Assembly (NCBI RefSeq): GCF_021917145.1
Contig: NW_025813704.1
Location: forward strand, 124,001-188,000
Source of the DNA: Hypomesus transpacificus
Lineage: Eukaryota; Chordata; Actinopteri; Osmeriformes; Osmeridae
Reading direction: 5' to 3'
DNA: 64,000 nucleotides
The stretch's first letter is position 1. Every line of letters starts with the position of its first letter. The notes beneath the pieces were generated by a model that saw only the letters and a list, made by a program, of their open reading frames with translations, had not been told where the DNA came from and ran no database searches. The translations under genes were made by a program, and so were the position numbers. Of this stretch, positions 14,051-27,359 are shown one piece after another.

Positions 14051-14590
14051 GGCATGCAAACTGCGTTATGGCTTTTGTGAGTACGCTGTTATGACGGGGC
14101 GGAATTTTAAATAATATTTATAAGATTTATGGGTTTAAAGAAGATATTAAATAAGATGTCAATACTGAGAAGTTGAGGCTGGGACGAGAAGATCTCAGTT
14201 GCGATCGAGCGCCTTCCGCTGGCGAAACCGTTACCAAGAGGAGGAGTCAGAAAGCTTATAAAAGTGACTGTACCAAGAAACAAAAATATTCTCGATAGAG
14301 AGAAACAGATAAATAGAGGGCCACGACACAGAATAACTGTTCCAAATCTTGCTGTAGTCTCGGCTACATAACGGTGGATTTTCATTGGCCAACGTGACTC
14401 CACTGCTTCTCCACACGGGATTCTTGACCGCGACCTTCCGTTACTGTTGTCATAGCTAGGTCTCGAGTAGCCTAACGGAGAAACGATTTCGCTGGATTTG
14501 TTCTACACACGCCACAGCTCTCGGTGTTGTCCATCGATAGGGCTACTTTGATAACACCTGTAAAACAGTGGTTTGGCAGCTTACGTGAAA
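14051..14590. other. sfxn2-timp2 spacer, timp2 5' flank
   Basis: About 540 bp holding the presumed timp2 promoter and 5' UTR. No TATA box or other motif stands out enough to call. It is also the join between the 10q24-like and 17q25-like gene blocks. Confidence 0.4.
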
Positions 14591-17500
14591 ATGAGGTTTT
14601 CCGTTAACGGTGTCCTGTGCACGCTTGCAGTATTGATCCTTTGGCGAGCGGAGGAAATAGCCGAAGCTTGCAGCTGTGCGCCCGTTCACCCGCAACAGGC
14701 GTTCTGCAACGCGGACATAGGTAAGTAGCCAAAACAGCACGAACCACAACACACCACCCTCGCCTACTGTTGTTGTTATGAATGATACACCACAGCGGAT
14801 GCAGATGATTGTTTTTAACGATGTAGCCTATCCGACGATATACGTCCGTTATTGTTATTGGTGTATACGCGGCAATACGCCGCATCATTCTGTAGGGGAG
14901 TGGCTGGTGTTTTGACCAGGGTGCGACCGCGCACATTGGCTTCAGGTGGAGCAGAAATGCTATGATTAAACAGACAACAGATAGTGGATCAGGGAATGTG
15001 TGTATCTCAGTGGCATATCATTTGACTAGACAAGAGATCGCACGATCAAATACATCCCCGTCGTCTTGGATAAAAGCGTCTGCTAAGTGAAGAGATGTAA
15101 TGAACAGGCAAAGACAGGTATGGCACTAAAATGACAACAGAGGTCTGTTCAGTGTGTGGCTAGGAGGAGGGATCCAGCCCGGTGGTAGTGTGTCATGGAA
15201 GCTAGCCCCAACACCTAGCTCCTCTCCTGGAAGCTAGCCCCAACACCTAGCCCCTCTCCTGGAAGCTAGCCCCAACACCTAGCCCCTCTCCTGGAAGCTA
15301 GCCCCAACACCTAGCCCTTCTCCTGGAAGCTAGCCCCAACACCGAGCCCCTCTTCTGGAAGCTAGCCCCAACACCTAGCACCTCTCCTGAAGGCTAGCCC
15401 CAACACCTAGGTCCTCTCCTGGAAGCTAGCCCCAACACCTAGGTCCTCTCCTGGAAGCTAGCCCCAACACCTAGGTCCTCTCCTGGAAGCTAGCCCCAAC
15501 ACCTAGGTCCTCTCCTGGAAGCTAGCCCCAACACCTAGGTCCTCTCCTGGAAGCTAGCCCCAACACCTAGCCCCTCTCCTGAAAGCTAGCCCCAACACCT
15601 AGCCCTTCTCCTGGAAGCTAGCCCCAACACCGAGCCCCTCTTCTGGAAGCTAGCCCCAACACCTAGCACCTCTCCTGAAGGCTAGCCCCAACACCTAGGT
15701 CCTCTCCTGGAAGCTAGTGGGGTAGTGTACAAGGAGGAATTGCAGGAATGTTGCTGGGGGTTTCCCGCTCCACTTTTGCATTGGCAAATGCAGCAACACA
15801 CACACTTACACACACTCCAACAGACACACGCAAAATAATGCAAAGTGCACACACACACAGCATGCACCCACACACAGTATGGGGATGGGTATAGCTCAGT
15901 GGTAGAACATGGGGATGGGTATAGCTCAATGGTAGAACATGGGGATGGGTATAGTTCAGTGGTAGAACATGGGGATGGGTATAGGTCAGTGGTAGAACAT
16001 GGGGATGGGTATAGCTCAGTGGTAGAACATGGGGATGGGTATAGCTCAGTGGTAGAACATGGGGATGGGTATAGCTCAGTGGTAGAACATGGGGATGGGT
16101 ATAGCTCAGTGGTAGAACATGGGGATGGGTATAGCTCAGTGGTAGAACATGGGGATGGGTATAGCTCAGTGGTAGAACATGGGGATGGGTATAGCTCAGT
16201 GGTAGAACATGGGGATGGGTATAGCTCAGTGGTAGAGCATGGGGATGGGTACAGCTCAGTGGTAGAGCATGGAGATGGGTATAGCAGGGGAACAGAACAG
16301 TCTGTGTGTCTTGCAGCCCACACCTCCACTCACAGTGGAGTGAGACTCCACAACTACGTGCTCCCGAGTGTGTGTGAGCCTCCTACACACACACACACAC
16401 ACACACACCACCCGGCCGCCTCAAGAAGGCAGACAAGCATGGGCTCATCCACTGTTTACTGTGGTAAACACACACTCACGTGTACTCTACACACCAAAGA
16501 GTTAGATAAACACACACACACTTAACATAAACATACACACACACAGACAAGTACACACATGTATACTGTGGTACATCACACGGGCCAAGCCTAAAAGGTA
16601 AATACAGACACGTACACACACACACACACCAGTTGTTCGTCTGTCAGTGAAGGGCTCAGGGGAGGGCTCAGGGGACTCCCCAGCTTTGTCCTGCCCAGAC
16701 ACACCACCTTGAGCCTGGACACTGAAACAGCAGACTCACCTCCCCCCCCCACTCCACTAACAACCCTGACACACGTGCACTCAGAGCCAGCCCTGTGCTA
16801 CAGGAGTACTGGGGAGCTGGAGACTGTTGAGGGGGTTTTAACGAGGGCCGTCTGTGGGTATAAACCTAAGTGGCCGGGAGGGAGGGATGGAGAGGAGGTG
16901 AAGGAGGAGGGGGAGAGAGAGGGAAGTAAAGGAGGAGGGGGGGGGGGGGGAAGGGAGGGATGGAGAGGGGGGGGGGGGAAAGGGGAGAGAGAGGGGGGAG
17001 CTGGTAGGATGTGGTGACTGCTCCAAGGGGGTTTTCATGGAAACACATTGCATGGTGCTACTGACATGTACATGGCATTAGACAGACCTGTGGTTGTGTG
17101 AGTGGAGGAATCTCCTGTGTCTGTCTGTAGGTTTGACAGGATGGATGTAGATTACAGATGGATGTTGCTCATGGTTCGTGGATTGGACTGCACATCAAGA
17201 GGTCTTGGGTTCAAGTCCCTCTGTTGTGTGTTGCTTTGGATAAAAGTGTAAATTAATACATGTATTATTATTACTACATTATTCTCCTGTCTGCACTGGT
17301 GTTCGCGTGTGTGAGTGTAAATGTAACCCTCTGTGTGTGTGTGTGTGTGTCAGTAGGTGCTGGCAGTCAAAAGGCTTTTGTGTTCAGTCCCAGTCAGACA
17401 GCTAAAGTACAGCCATGTACAGATGTTAACTCAGGGAGCTAGGAACTCTGTGTGTGTGTGTGTATGGATTTAATGATTGCATATTTGTGTGCATGTATGC

Positions 17501-19208
17501 ATGTGTCTGTGTGTGTGGATTTTCTTTCTGGGTATTTTACGCTCTTGTATATTGCTCATATTTTCCATTTCCTTTGCATTGCTAAAGCATGATGTAGTCA
17601 GTGAAACCATTAAAACACACAGACCTCACATGCATTGCACGCCCACACACACACACACGTGCAGTCACACACAAGCTCATGCACATAGCCCTTCAGTGTG
17701 TCTCCTGGCCTGTATCCAGATCCTGTTGTTCCTGAGAGGAGCCCAGTGAGGTTGAGGATGATGACACACGTGACCTGGACCAGTCTGGGCTGACAGACAG
17801 ACTAGCCGTCTGTTCTCACGCTGTCTGTGTTTGTGTCAGTTATCCGAGCCAAGGTGGTGGGAGAGAAGGAGGTGGACACTGGGAATGACATCTATGGAAA
17901 CCCCATCAAGAGGATCCAGTATGAGGTCAAACAGATCAAGGTGAGCCTTAACCTCTGACCCCTGACCTTGCACCCAGACATCCTTCCCCTCTGACCCCTG
18001 ACCTCTGACCCCTGACCTCTGACCCCTGACCTCTGACCCTGGCTGTGTTGCAGATGTTCAAGGGCCCTGACCAGGATGTGGAGTCTGTGTTCACCGCGCC
18101 CGTCTCTGCCATCTGCGGCGTCACCCTGGACACCAGCGGCAAGAAGGAGTACCTGATCTCAGGTCAGGCTTTATCACACACACACGCAGACACACAGGAG
18201 AGCAGACACACCCACACACACACACACAAAGGAGAGCAGACACACACACACACACACAAAGGAGAGCAGACAGGCAGACACACACCCTCCTCAGAGAGGT
18301 CTTAAATGACTCACTCCTCTGCAGACTCCAGGATAAGCTTTAACATGCTGAGGTCTGCCTCAAGGTACTGTCCCCTGCTCTGGAGGCTGGGGGAGAGGGA
18401 GACTGGGGGACAGGGAGGCTGGGGGACAGGGAGACTGGGGGACAGGGAGGCTGGGGGACAGGGAGACTGGGGGACAGGGAGGCTGGGGGACAGGGAGGCT
18501 GGGGGACAGGGAGGCTGGGGGACAGGGAGGCTGGGGGACAGGGAGGCTGGGGGACAGGGAGACTGGGGGACAGAGAGGCTGGGGGAGAGGGAGACTGGGG
18601 GACAGGGAGGGAGGCGTGTGTGGGTATATACATGTGTTTGGGTATGTACATGTGTGTCTGAAGGGTGTGTAACCCCTCCCCCCCTCTCTCTGTGGGTGCT
18701 GCAGGCAAGGCGGAGGCAGGCGGCAGCATGCACGTGACGCTGTGTGATTACATCATGCTCTGGGACGCCATGAGCCCCACCCAGAAGAAGAGCCTGAGCC
18801 AGAGATACCAGATGGGCTGCGACTGCAAGGTGGGGAGGAGGGAGGGAGGGACTGTGAGGAGGGGGGAGGGAGGGAGGATAGGGTGGGAGAAATATGCCTT
18901 GCATGTTTGCGTTGATATCTATAGTAACATGATTTGTGACACGGTATGTCTTGTGTGTATGTGTTTCTGTGTATTTGTGTGTAAATGTTTGTGTGTGTGT
19001 GTGTGTGCAGATTGTGCGCTGCCCCTCCCTGCCCTGTGAGATCTCGTCCCCTGAGGAGTGTCTCTGGACCGACATGATGATTGAGAAGCAGGTGTACGGT
19101 CGCCAGGCCAACCACTATGCCTGTGTGAAGAGGGCCGACGGTTCCTGTTCCTGGTACCGCGGCGCGGCTCCGCCCAAGAAGGAGTTCCTGGATGTGGAGG
19201 ACCCCTAG
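14591..19208 (+). CDS. timp2: TIMP2, tissue inhibitor of metalloproteinases 2
   Basis: Five exons: 14591-14720, 17840-17940, 18054-18162, 18705-18829 and 19011-19208 (TAG 19206). They give 220 aa, the length of human TIMP2. A 26-residue signal peptide (hydrophobic [10 protein letters not shown] core) precedes mature [13 protein letters not shown], whose first Cys coordinates the metalloproteinase zinc in this family. All 12 TIMP cysteines are present (CSC, FCN, ICG, LCD, GCDC, RCP, PCE, ECL, ACV, SCS). The TIMP2-type segments [15 protein letters not shown] and C-terminal [18 protein letters not shown] identify the paralogue; the acidic tail is the part that binds pro-MMP2. Secreted. It could be either teleost timp2 ohnologue. 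Intron 1 is 3.1 kb and packed with minisatellites and SINE pieces. Confidence 0.96.
15065..15090 (-). mobile_element. SINE tail fragment
   Basis: CTTGGATAAAAGCGTCTGCT and following bases are the reverse complement of the common teleost SINE/LINE tail (TAGCAGACGCTTTTATCC). A fragment only, in timp2 intron 1. Confidence 0.5.
15197..15717 (+). repeat. 32-bp minisatellite in timp2 intron 1
   Basis: About 16 copies of a 32-bp unit (GGAAGCTAGCCCCAACACCT plus AGGTCCTCTCCT, with AGCCC variants). Runs of variant types recur in the same order, suggesting later block duplication. Confidence 0.95.
15881..16285 (+). repeat. 30-bp minisatellite made of a tRNA-Cys-like 5' half
   Basis: Thirteen near-identical 30-bp units plus a partial one. 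The unit contains GGTATAGCTCAGTGGTAGA, which matches the acceptor/D-arm half and Pol III A-box of tRNA-Cys(GCA) from remembered sequence. The last copies read GAGCAT as in the tRNA, the others GAACAT. No anticodon or T-arm half is present, so these are not tRNA genes. Confidence 0.85.
16887..17000 (+). repeat. purine-rich G/A tract
   Basis: Strand-asymmetric GGGAGGGA-type sequence with uninterrupted runs of 9-12 G, inside timp2 intron 1; potential G-quadruplex or triplex-forming sequence. Confidence 0.7.
17150..17262 (+). mobile_element. tRNA-Cys-derived SINE copy
   Basis: GGACTGCACATCAAGAGGTC followed by a B-box GGTTCAAGTCC resembles the anticodon and T-arm half of tRNA-Cys, then TTGGATAAAAGTGTAAATTA resembles the SINE tail. 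Degenerate, in timp2 intron 1. Confidence 0.6.
18382..18612 (+). repeat. 17-bp G-rich minisatellite in a timp2 intron
   Basis: About 13 copies of GGCTGGGGGACAGGGA or GACTGGGGGACAGGGA in the intron between exons 3 and 4. Regular G runs suggest quadruplex potential. Confidence 0.9.
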
Positions 19209-21072
19209 TTACTTCCTGTCCCCCTCATGCTCGGCTGCCCTCCTCACAGCCTGATGAAAACAAAAAAAATATCTTTACAACATTCCATGAAATTTTAGGG
19301 GAGAATGTATAGTATATGTATCTGAATTGGCAAAGATACAAGCATAAAACTATGAGAGAAAGCCAGTGTGACAACATGAGATAAATCGTTGCTGGTCAGA
19401 GGACAATTTCAAGCCACTGTGTTTTCGTAGCGTTAGATTTAGCAACATAGTGCCGTATACTCGCAGTCCTGCTCTGGGCCTGGGCCTCTGGGACTCCACC
19501 AATGCTCAAGGTGGAACTAAACTCGCCAGGTTCAGCCTGATCCCGCCCCTTCATCCTTCATGAATATTCATTTTGGAGCTTTCTCAAACACTTCAAGTGA
19601 TAAGAGAGACTGCCCATCCTCCATGCTATGCCCCACAGCACCTCGACAAGCTCTCACAAGTCACACATTTCTTCAAAAGGTTTTGACCGCTAGGGGCAAT
19701 AAGAGCCAGGATTTACCATTTTTAAATGATTTGGAATTACAATTAATCGTAATCAGGATTGAGGAGCTGAACCATGTGTGAGGATCAACCATAAAGTTTT
19801 AACTCAAAAAAGAGGGTTTTGAGTTTTAGGTGTTAGGGATTGTTCTCTGACTGCGTATACTGATATAGTCATGATGAGATACATAGACTGGTCAAGTGAT
19901 GATGTCACTTCCTCCTGAGGCTGGCGTCAGGAGGACTGGGTCCTCGAGGAGAGATCACTTATGAGATCACTTCCTCCCCTGTGAGATCACTTCCTGAGCT
20001 CACTTCCTGCCCCTTGAGCTCACTTCCTGCCCCACAAAGCTTTTAAGTCCTCTGAACTACCCTGACAGCCCGTCTCTAGGTAGGGTCAGTGTTCTTCCAC
20101 TCTGGGTTGGAGTCCAAAGCCAAATTCCCAGTTGCCTTTTGTTGTGATTGTCTCCTTCAAATGAACCAAAAGGGAAAGAGATACAATTGAATCTCGCTTT
20201 TTCATAATCGTGCTGCTTGGACCAATCATATTCATCGCAAGGCCTGACTTCCTAGATAGTCGTAATAAATATGTTTTTTATGGTGAACGTTTTTAAAAGC
20301 TTTATTTTCCATTTAGTCTTACCTGAGGAACCAAAGCATCAGAGTTGAAAGGTGAGATGAGCAGAGTGGCTGGAGGTCACAGCTTGGTTAGGTTTGACCT
20401 TTCACCTTTGACCTTCCAGATGTCTCACTGGACCAGTCTATGCTGTGTGAAAGTGATAGTAAGTCTGCCATATTTTATCCTACACACGGGGTTACCAAAC
20501 ACCTTCCAACCATGCCCTATATTATTTCCCCCCTGACACACACAATATGCCCCAGCTTGTCTCACCCCAATCTACTCTTACCCTCCCTCCGCTCCCCTCC
20601 TTCTAGAAATGTAGCTGTACAGTACTTTTGCATATACTTATGTTTTTGGTTTAATTATTACTATTATTTACTTCATTAGGACTAGTTTTGCACTTTTCGG
20701 GGGAAGTAAAGATGGAGACTGGATGGATGTGATTATCTGTGATGTTTATTAGTTAAGCTTTCCACTAGAGACCAGTCCACTAGAGGCCAGTCCACTAGAG
20801 ACCAGGAGGAGAAATACTGAGCAGTCATTGGATAATTTCAACCGTTAATTTGCATATTTTGATATTGAGTTATTGTTAACATTTTCATTTCCTGTTGTAA
20901 CGACATAGCAGTTTTACCAGAAAAGGTCATATCTTATTAGATATCTTAAGGATTATGGAGGTAAATATTTTGATGGCTATTTAGCAAAGGGGACTGTATT
21001 TTAGATTACAAATGTCATAACATGTTGGAAAATGCCAAAACAGAAGTCCTGTCTAAAGTAAATATAAATAAA
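19209..21072 (+). other. timp2: timp2 3' UTR (probable)
   Basis: Long AT-rich non-coding sequence after the stop, with AATAAA signals at 20264-20269 and 21067-21072. Long 3' UTRs are usual for TIMP2 (family knowledge). The end is inferred from the second signal. Confidence 0.5.
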
Positions 21073-24000
21073 ACATTGATAGTTTGTGTAACTTAAGGTT
21101 TAATAGACATTCCGCTTTTCTGCTTTTTCACCTGTTGATCCTTGTGTACATGCTGGTATAACTATATCCCAATTCCAAATCTGACCGGCAATAACCTAAA
21201 TCAAAATCTAAAGACCCTTCGTGTAATTAAAAATTAAACCAGAGGGACGTTTACAGTGTTATTTTGGACACTGCAAGATACCTACATATGTGGCTTATCT
21301 TAGAAAAAAACTCTTTCCATAGCTTTCTGTAGATTTGTATTGTTGTAATCAGTGTTGTAATTGTTGTCTGATTTCTACGTGAGTTTTCTCCTGTCTGTGT
21401 TGTTTTACTGTGCTGTTGTTAAGGCCTCTTTTGCGCCAAAGATATGTGGGAGGGAGAAAAAGAAAGAAAGAGAGAAAGAAAGAAAGAAAGGAAGAAAGGA
21501 AGAAAGGAAGGGGATTGAGACAAGGAAAGGTTGCAGAGCAGAAAGTGACAAGTATTAGGAAAAGTGCTGATGCATGTATTGATACTTTGTGTAAGTCCAC
21601 AACACGGACTAAATATACAGTATTATCAAATAAAACCAAATTTGAGAGATCTATTTCACGTCTCCTTTCATTTATGGCCTGTACCGTAGAGGGCAGAGGC
21701 TGTAGAGAGAGATGGTGTGTGTGTGTGTGTCGGACAGAATGCGCTTTAATGGATGTGGTGATTGACTCCACTAGGAAACTATGTGAGAAATGTTCAGAGT
21801 GAGTCCAGAGCAAGAGGTTTTCTCATTTCTCTACTTTCACTGCTAAGCCATGCCAGACAGGACAAGATGCTGCACTGACGTCCGGTTCTGTCTTGGTAAA
21901 AGACACACTTATTTCAGGGTAGATTAAATGTTGAAAAGAGACACTTATTTCACGGTAGATTATTGATGTTGAAAGAAATGTTATGCCAAGAACATGACAG
22001 CCATAACTTGTCATTGTGATTAGTGATGGACTTCAGCTGACATTTGATGAACATCCCCCCTCTACGCATTTCCATAGGTGTCATACTAGTTTTATTCATC
22101 ATCAGTTTTATTCGTCAATACGTGCTCTGTGTGCTGAATCCTGTGTTCCTGAACATACTGTTTCTCTGTCACTCCCTCAATTCAACTTATGAACTCTTGG
22201 CTGTTGTAATGACACACCCACACACACACACTCACACTCAAACACATAATTACCCACACGCATACACATGCATGAGAAATTAAGACGCACACACGCAGAA
22301 ACTCATTATTCTCCAACTTCACATGCGCTTTGAATATGTGTTGGTTTTACAGCGCCATCTAGTGGCAGATGTAACCACTGCGGTCTTGCACGCCTTGCAA
22401 GCCTGTTTTAACGCTGTAGCTTTCTTTAGTCTTCCTGGTTTAAGACTCGCACGATTCTCACAGATGCTGTTCTGACGTCTGAACATAACATATATATATT
22501 ATTTTATCTAATTATAGTAATCATGATTCCAGGATTGTTCGTAAGGATCAGATAGTGGAAGACAACTGCATGGGAGAGGCACATAATGTATATCAGCCGC
22601 AAACACTTAACTTATCTAAGCATGAAATATTTAAATACATATATGCGCTTTGTTCCCCTTTCTGTGATCGGAGAGAAACAGAAAGTCGTTGTTCCTCGTG
22701 CTGACTAGTGTTCCCTTTACAGATGCCTGTTGGCATGAGAAACAGGCTGACTTTGGGAGGGATGGAGGGAGCGTGGGGGGCAATGACAACTGTGCTCTGG
22801 AGCACGAGCAGTATTTCTTTATCATACAGGAAGGAGAGAGACAGGAAAAGGGAAGGATTAGCATGAGATAATTTCTGAATTTCGTTGAGAACGATCCTTA
22901 AACCTTGAATCAGAGTGCTACTTCAGTACGTGTGTGTTCGCGTGTGTCAGTTCTGCGTGATTTTCCTTTGGATTCAGACAGAACGTACATCACGCTGTCT
23001 TCTCATGTTGTTTTTAAAACCGTTCCAAGCCGTCGCTCCTGTCTTCCACCCGGGAAGCACAGCTCTAGACATGACTAAACGAGTTAGGCTGCAAGGACGA
23101 CTTAATTCCGCAGGCTATTGTTTTGCTGTGCTGAGAAACAGACAGAAATGGGAACACACGCACAAACAGCCATACACACACAACCACACGCACACACAAC
23201 CACACAAACTTGCCATGTGTCTTGAGCCTCTGGCTCACATGTAGCAGAGAGAACACTGAAATAGAGAGAAAAGGCCAAGGCCAGTCTGTGTGTGTGTTTC
23301 TGTAAATGTGTGTGTAAATGTGTGTGTGTGTTCTGCTCTTAACTAACTTATGCATTCACTCTCACATATGTCAATACAAAACTGACACGTAGTTGTCTTT
23401 CAATAGTGTCTCTGTGATTTCTCATTTAACAGTGGTAGAGAACAAATGAACAACCATCTAAAAGCACAATAGCTGTTCACTGACTTTCTCTTAACATTTT
23501 GTTGCCAAGCAGTTTGAAAGTAAAAGTTCAGTATGCAGCGATCTGATTGGCTAACAAAAAAGTTAGGGTGCCATCAAGCAGAGATTGGATTGGGTACCAA
23601 TAAGGGCCAAGGGCAGTTGAGAGTACTTGAGGTCACAGTGCTCTGAAGAGAGCAGTCACAGAGGCACTACACTGGAGAGCACAGAAATAACAACTGTGAT
23701 GTGGAGAGAAGAGGAGGGGAGAAGGAGAGGGAAGGGAGGGAAATACATGTAAGGAGAGAAGGTTGGGGAGGGGTAGAGAGAGAAATGGAGAGTTGGAGAG
23801 GAGACCGTCTGGTCCTCAGCAGGGTGTGTTGTATGTCCTTGTGATGGTATGTGTGTTTAAGGATGTGTATATATAGCTGTTGGGTGTGTGTGTGTGTTCA
23901 GTAGCTATGACATGAATGTCCAGCTTGGCTGAGCTCTGACTAAACTGGGTACTAATGTTGCTGCGTAGGTTGGAAACAGGAGGCGCCTTTATGAGTGTGT

Positions 24001-24224
24001 GTGTGTGTGTGTGTGTGTAAGAAATCACTTCCAATAATACCTTAGCAACTGTTCAAAATAGAGAGAGCAAGAGAAAGCAGTAGCGACAGGAAGAGATAGA
24101 GAGAAAGTGAGAGAAATAAAGAGAAGAGAGGAAGAGAAAAAGATAGAGAAAGGGAAATTATTTTGAAAGAATGGAGGAGGAGGGTCAAGTGACTGAATGA
24201 GAGGGTAAAGAGAGAAAGAGAGGT

Positions 24225-24273
<49 letters not shown>

Positions 24274-24370
24274 AGAGGGAGAGGTAGAGGAGGGGAGCAC
24301 ATTTAGTTGAGTCAGTCGGTGTGTGGAGGCAGATGAGAAGAGCACACCGGAGGTACCGTTGTACTGTAGA

Positions 24371-24960
24371 GGATCTGTCAGAGCTGTGGGATCTAGCAGA
24401 GCTGTGGGATCTAGCAGAGCTGTGGGATCTGTCAGAGCTGTGGGATCTAGCAGAGCTGTGGGATCTGTCAGAGCTGTGGGATCTAGCAGAACTGTGGGAT
24501 CTGTCAGAGCTGGGATCTAGCAGAGCTGTGGGATCTGTCAGAGCTGGGATCTAGCAGAGCTGTGGGATCTAGCAGAGCTGTGGAATCTAGCAGAACTGTG
24601 GGATCTGTCAGAGCTGTGGGATCTAGCAGAACTGTGGGATCTGTCAGAGCTGGGATCTAGCAGAGCTGTGGGATCTAGCAGAACTGTGGGATCTAGCAGA
24701 GCTGTGGGATCTAGCAGAACTGTGGGATCTGTCAGAGCTGGGATCTAGCAGAGCTGTGGGATCTAGCAGAACTGTGGGATCTAGCAGAGCTGTGGGATCT
24801 AGCAGAACTGTGGGATCTAGCAGAACTGTGGGATCTGTCAGAGCTGGGATCTAGCAGAGCTGTGGGATCTAGCAGAACTGTGGGATCTAGCAGAGCTGTG
24901 GGATCTAGCAGAACTGTCAGATCTAGTACAGCAGCAGGATCTAGAGGATCTAGCTGTAGG
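24371..24960 (+). repeat. about 18-bp minisatellite
   Basis: Roughly 33 units of AGCTGTGGGATCTAGCAG with GATCTGTCAG variants and some 15-bp shortened units, drifting to degenerate copies at the right end. Confidence 0.9.
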
Positions 24961-25664
24961 GTCTATCAGAACTGTAGGGTCTAGCAGCGTTGTGGCATGA
25001 AGTAGAACTGTGGGGTCCAGTAGAAGATCTAGCAGAGCTGGGACTGGGACCTGGTCTGGGAGATACGGTGGTGTGGCCGTTTGTTGCTTTGACTGCAGCT
25101 GGAGAGAAGAAGAGAAAGAAACGGGAAGGTCACGTGACACATGCTGACACTGCTGTGGAACTCCTTCATCTTTCACTCCATCTCTCTCACACACACACAC
25201 ACACTGCCAAGATGGGGACGGTGAGTGAGCTGTGTGCCTCCAGTTTCCAGGCGTTCCTCTGTCCATCAGTGAGACCAGCAGGCACCACAGGTGAGTGCAT
25301 CCACCCCGGACCTTGTCCCTTCTTACCTGCAAACCGTATAGTCACCTTCTTACCTCAGTCACTTTATAACCTGCTAGTAGACATTACCCGACACTCATCT
25401 AACATTTGACAGTTTGATGTCAGTTGTCTAGCGTGTCTTGAGGCAAATGGCCCTGTGTGGACCAGAACAAGGAGAGACTGACTCAAAGTGCTGCCAGGAT
25501 TCCGTTGCCGTGGTGATTTTTTGTGCCCATGTAACTCAAAGGCTAGACTCAATAGGTTCTATGGTGTCTGAGTGTCTGTGTGTGAGTGTGTCTGAGTGCA
25601 TGTGTTTGAGTCAGCGTGTCTGTGTATGTGTGTGTGTTTGTCAGTGTGTTTGTATGAGTGTGTG

Positions 25665-25915
25665 CAGGGGCAAATCTAGGTTCCCACTATTGGGGGGGCT
25701 AAGCCCCCAGACAAAACCTATCATTTTTTCCGTGATCCAGCAAAACTAGGGGGGTCTGGGGGCATGTTCCCCCCAGAAGAAATTTGCGAAAATATCCTTT
25801 TAAATAGTGTCCTCTAGTGGGGTTTAGGAAGAGAAAATAACACATTTAGATTTAAAATATGAAGAAAAAAAAATGTGGGGGGGGCTAATGAAACTTTTGG
25901 GCTAAAGACGCCCAT
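25665..25915. mobile_element. degenerate DNA-transposon-like remnant
   Basis: CAGGGGCAAATCTAGGTTCC starts a stretch with GGGGGGGCTAAGCCCCC and a later GGGGGGGGCTAATG, ending near GACGCCCATG. The layout (CAGGGGC end, poly-G/poly-C inner ends) resembles non-autonomous teleost hAT-like elements. The opposite inverted repeat is not intact, so the class is uncertain. Confidence 0.3.
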
Positions 25916-26809
25916 GAGTGGGTGTGAGTTCTAAGCGAGCTTGCTTGTTGTGAGATAGGAAGCTAATATAGAACACTTAGTGTGTGTGTGTGTGTGGGGG
26001 GGGGAGGATGCACGCTACATCCTGTATGTTTGTGTGTGTGTATGTGTGTGTGTTTGTGTGTGTGTATGTGTGTGTGTATGTGTGTATGTGTGTATGTGTG
26101 TTGACACACTCTCCATGCTGTTTGACATTTCTGTTTTATCCAATCTGTGCGCAGCGATGACTCAAAAAAGGAGTGAAGGAATGATACGAACATGTGTGTG
26201 TGTGCGCGTGTGTGTGTGGGAGAGAGAGAGGGCCTGCTCAGGGTTTGTGTGGGCTTGAAACAAGTGGACTAACACGACTCTCCTGAGGAGACGTCATTGG
26301 CGCTGCCCACCACCCCGTATCTAACCGCCCCAATCTCCTGGCTCCCCTCCACCTCCATCTGGGCCTCTCTCTTCATGTCAGTTGTTTTATCTCTTCCTCA
26401 GCTGAGGTCTGGGAGTCCGTCAGGCCGTCAGGCCGTCAGGCCGTTTGTTTTCTCCTCCCGCCTCTCTGTGTTTCTCTCAGTTTTATCTTCACCGTTGTTA
26501 GTGTCATCTCTACTCGCTGGTGTCACCCACCCACCCACCTCCTCCTCTCCTCATCCTTCCCCTCCTCCTCCCCCCTTTCTCCTCCTTTTGTCCCCCTCCT
26601 CTCCCTCCTCCCCCTCTTCAGCTGGTTCACATAGACTTGAATCATTTCACATATTGTCCGTAAGATCTAGGTCGGATTTACTAAATATACCTTCTTTCAG
26701 AGGCTTTAGTGTTTATCAATCTTTTATCCTCATATGAATCACTATCCCTAATTTTACGGAAACTTCATTGTGCTGCATCAGCAACACATTCTGGTCTCTT
26801 TCCCTCTCT

Positions 26810-27115
<306 letters not shown>

Positions 27116-27359
27116 CTCCCCTCTCTCCCCCTCTCATTCTGTCCTTGGAGGCCTTCTCCGTTCCTTCCCATCTTTCCTCTGCTTTATATTCACCACTTTT
27201 GAAGTTCAGCACTATGCCATCACCCTAAAGTGTGTGTGCATGTGTGTATGTGTGTGGCGTGTGTGTACGTGTGGTATGTGTGTGTGGTGTGTGTATGTGT
27301 GTGTGGTGTGTTTGTTGTGTGGGTCCGTGCATGTGTGTGTGTGTGTGTCAGGCTGTAAT

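Noticed and set aside
15881..16285. Cluster of tRNA-Cys genes
   Set aside because: Only the 5' half is present in each unit; no anticodon arm, T-arm or 3' acceptor strand.
15682..16525. Open frames with [10 protein letters not shown] and [10 protein letters not shown] repeats
   Set aside because: By-product of the 30-bp minisatellite, which is divisible by three. No start context, no family match, inside a timp2 intron.
25129..25138. GTCACGTGAC palindromic E-box
   Set aside because: A perfect USF/TFE-type site, but far from any supported promoter; one motif is not enough to call a regulatory element.
25207..25216. ATGGGGACG followed by GTGAGTGAG as a cyth1 first exon
   Set aside because: Good donor but wrong phase: joining exon 2 meets TGA within three codons.
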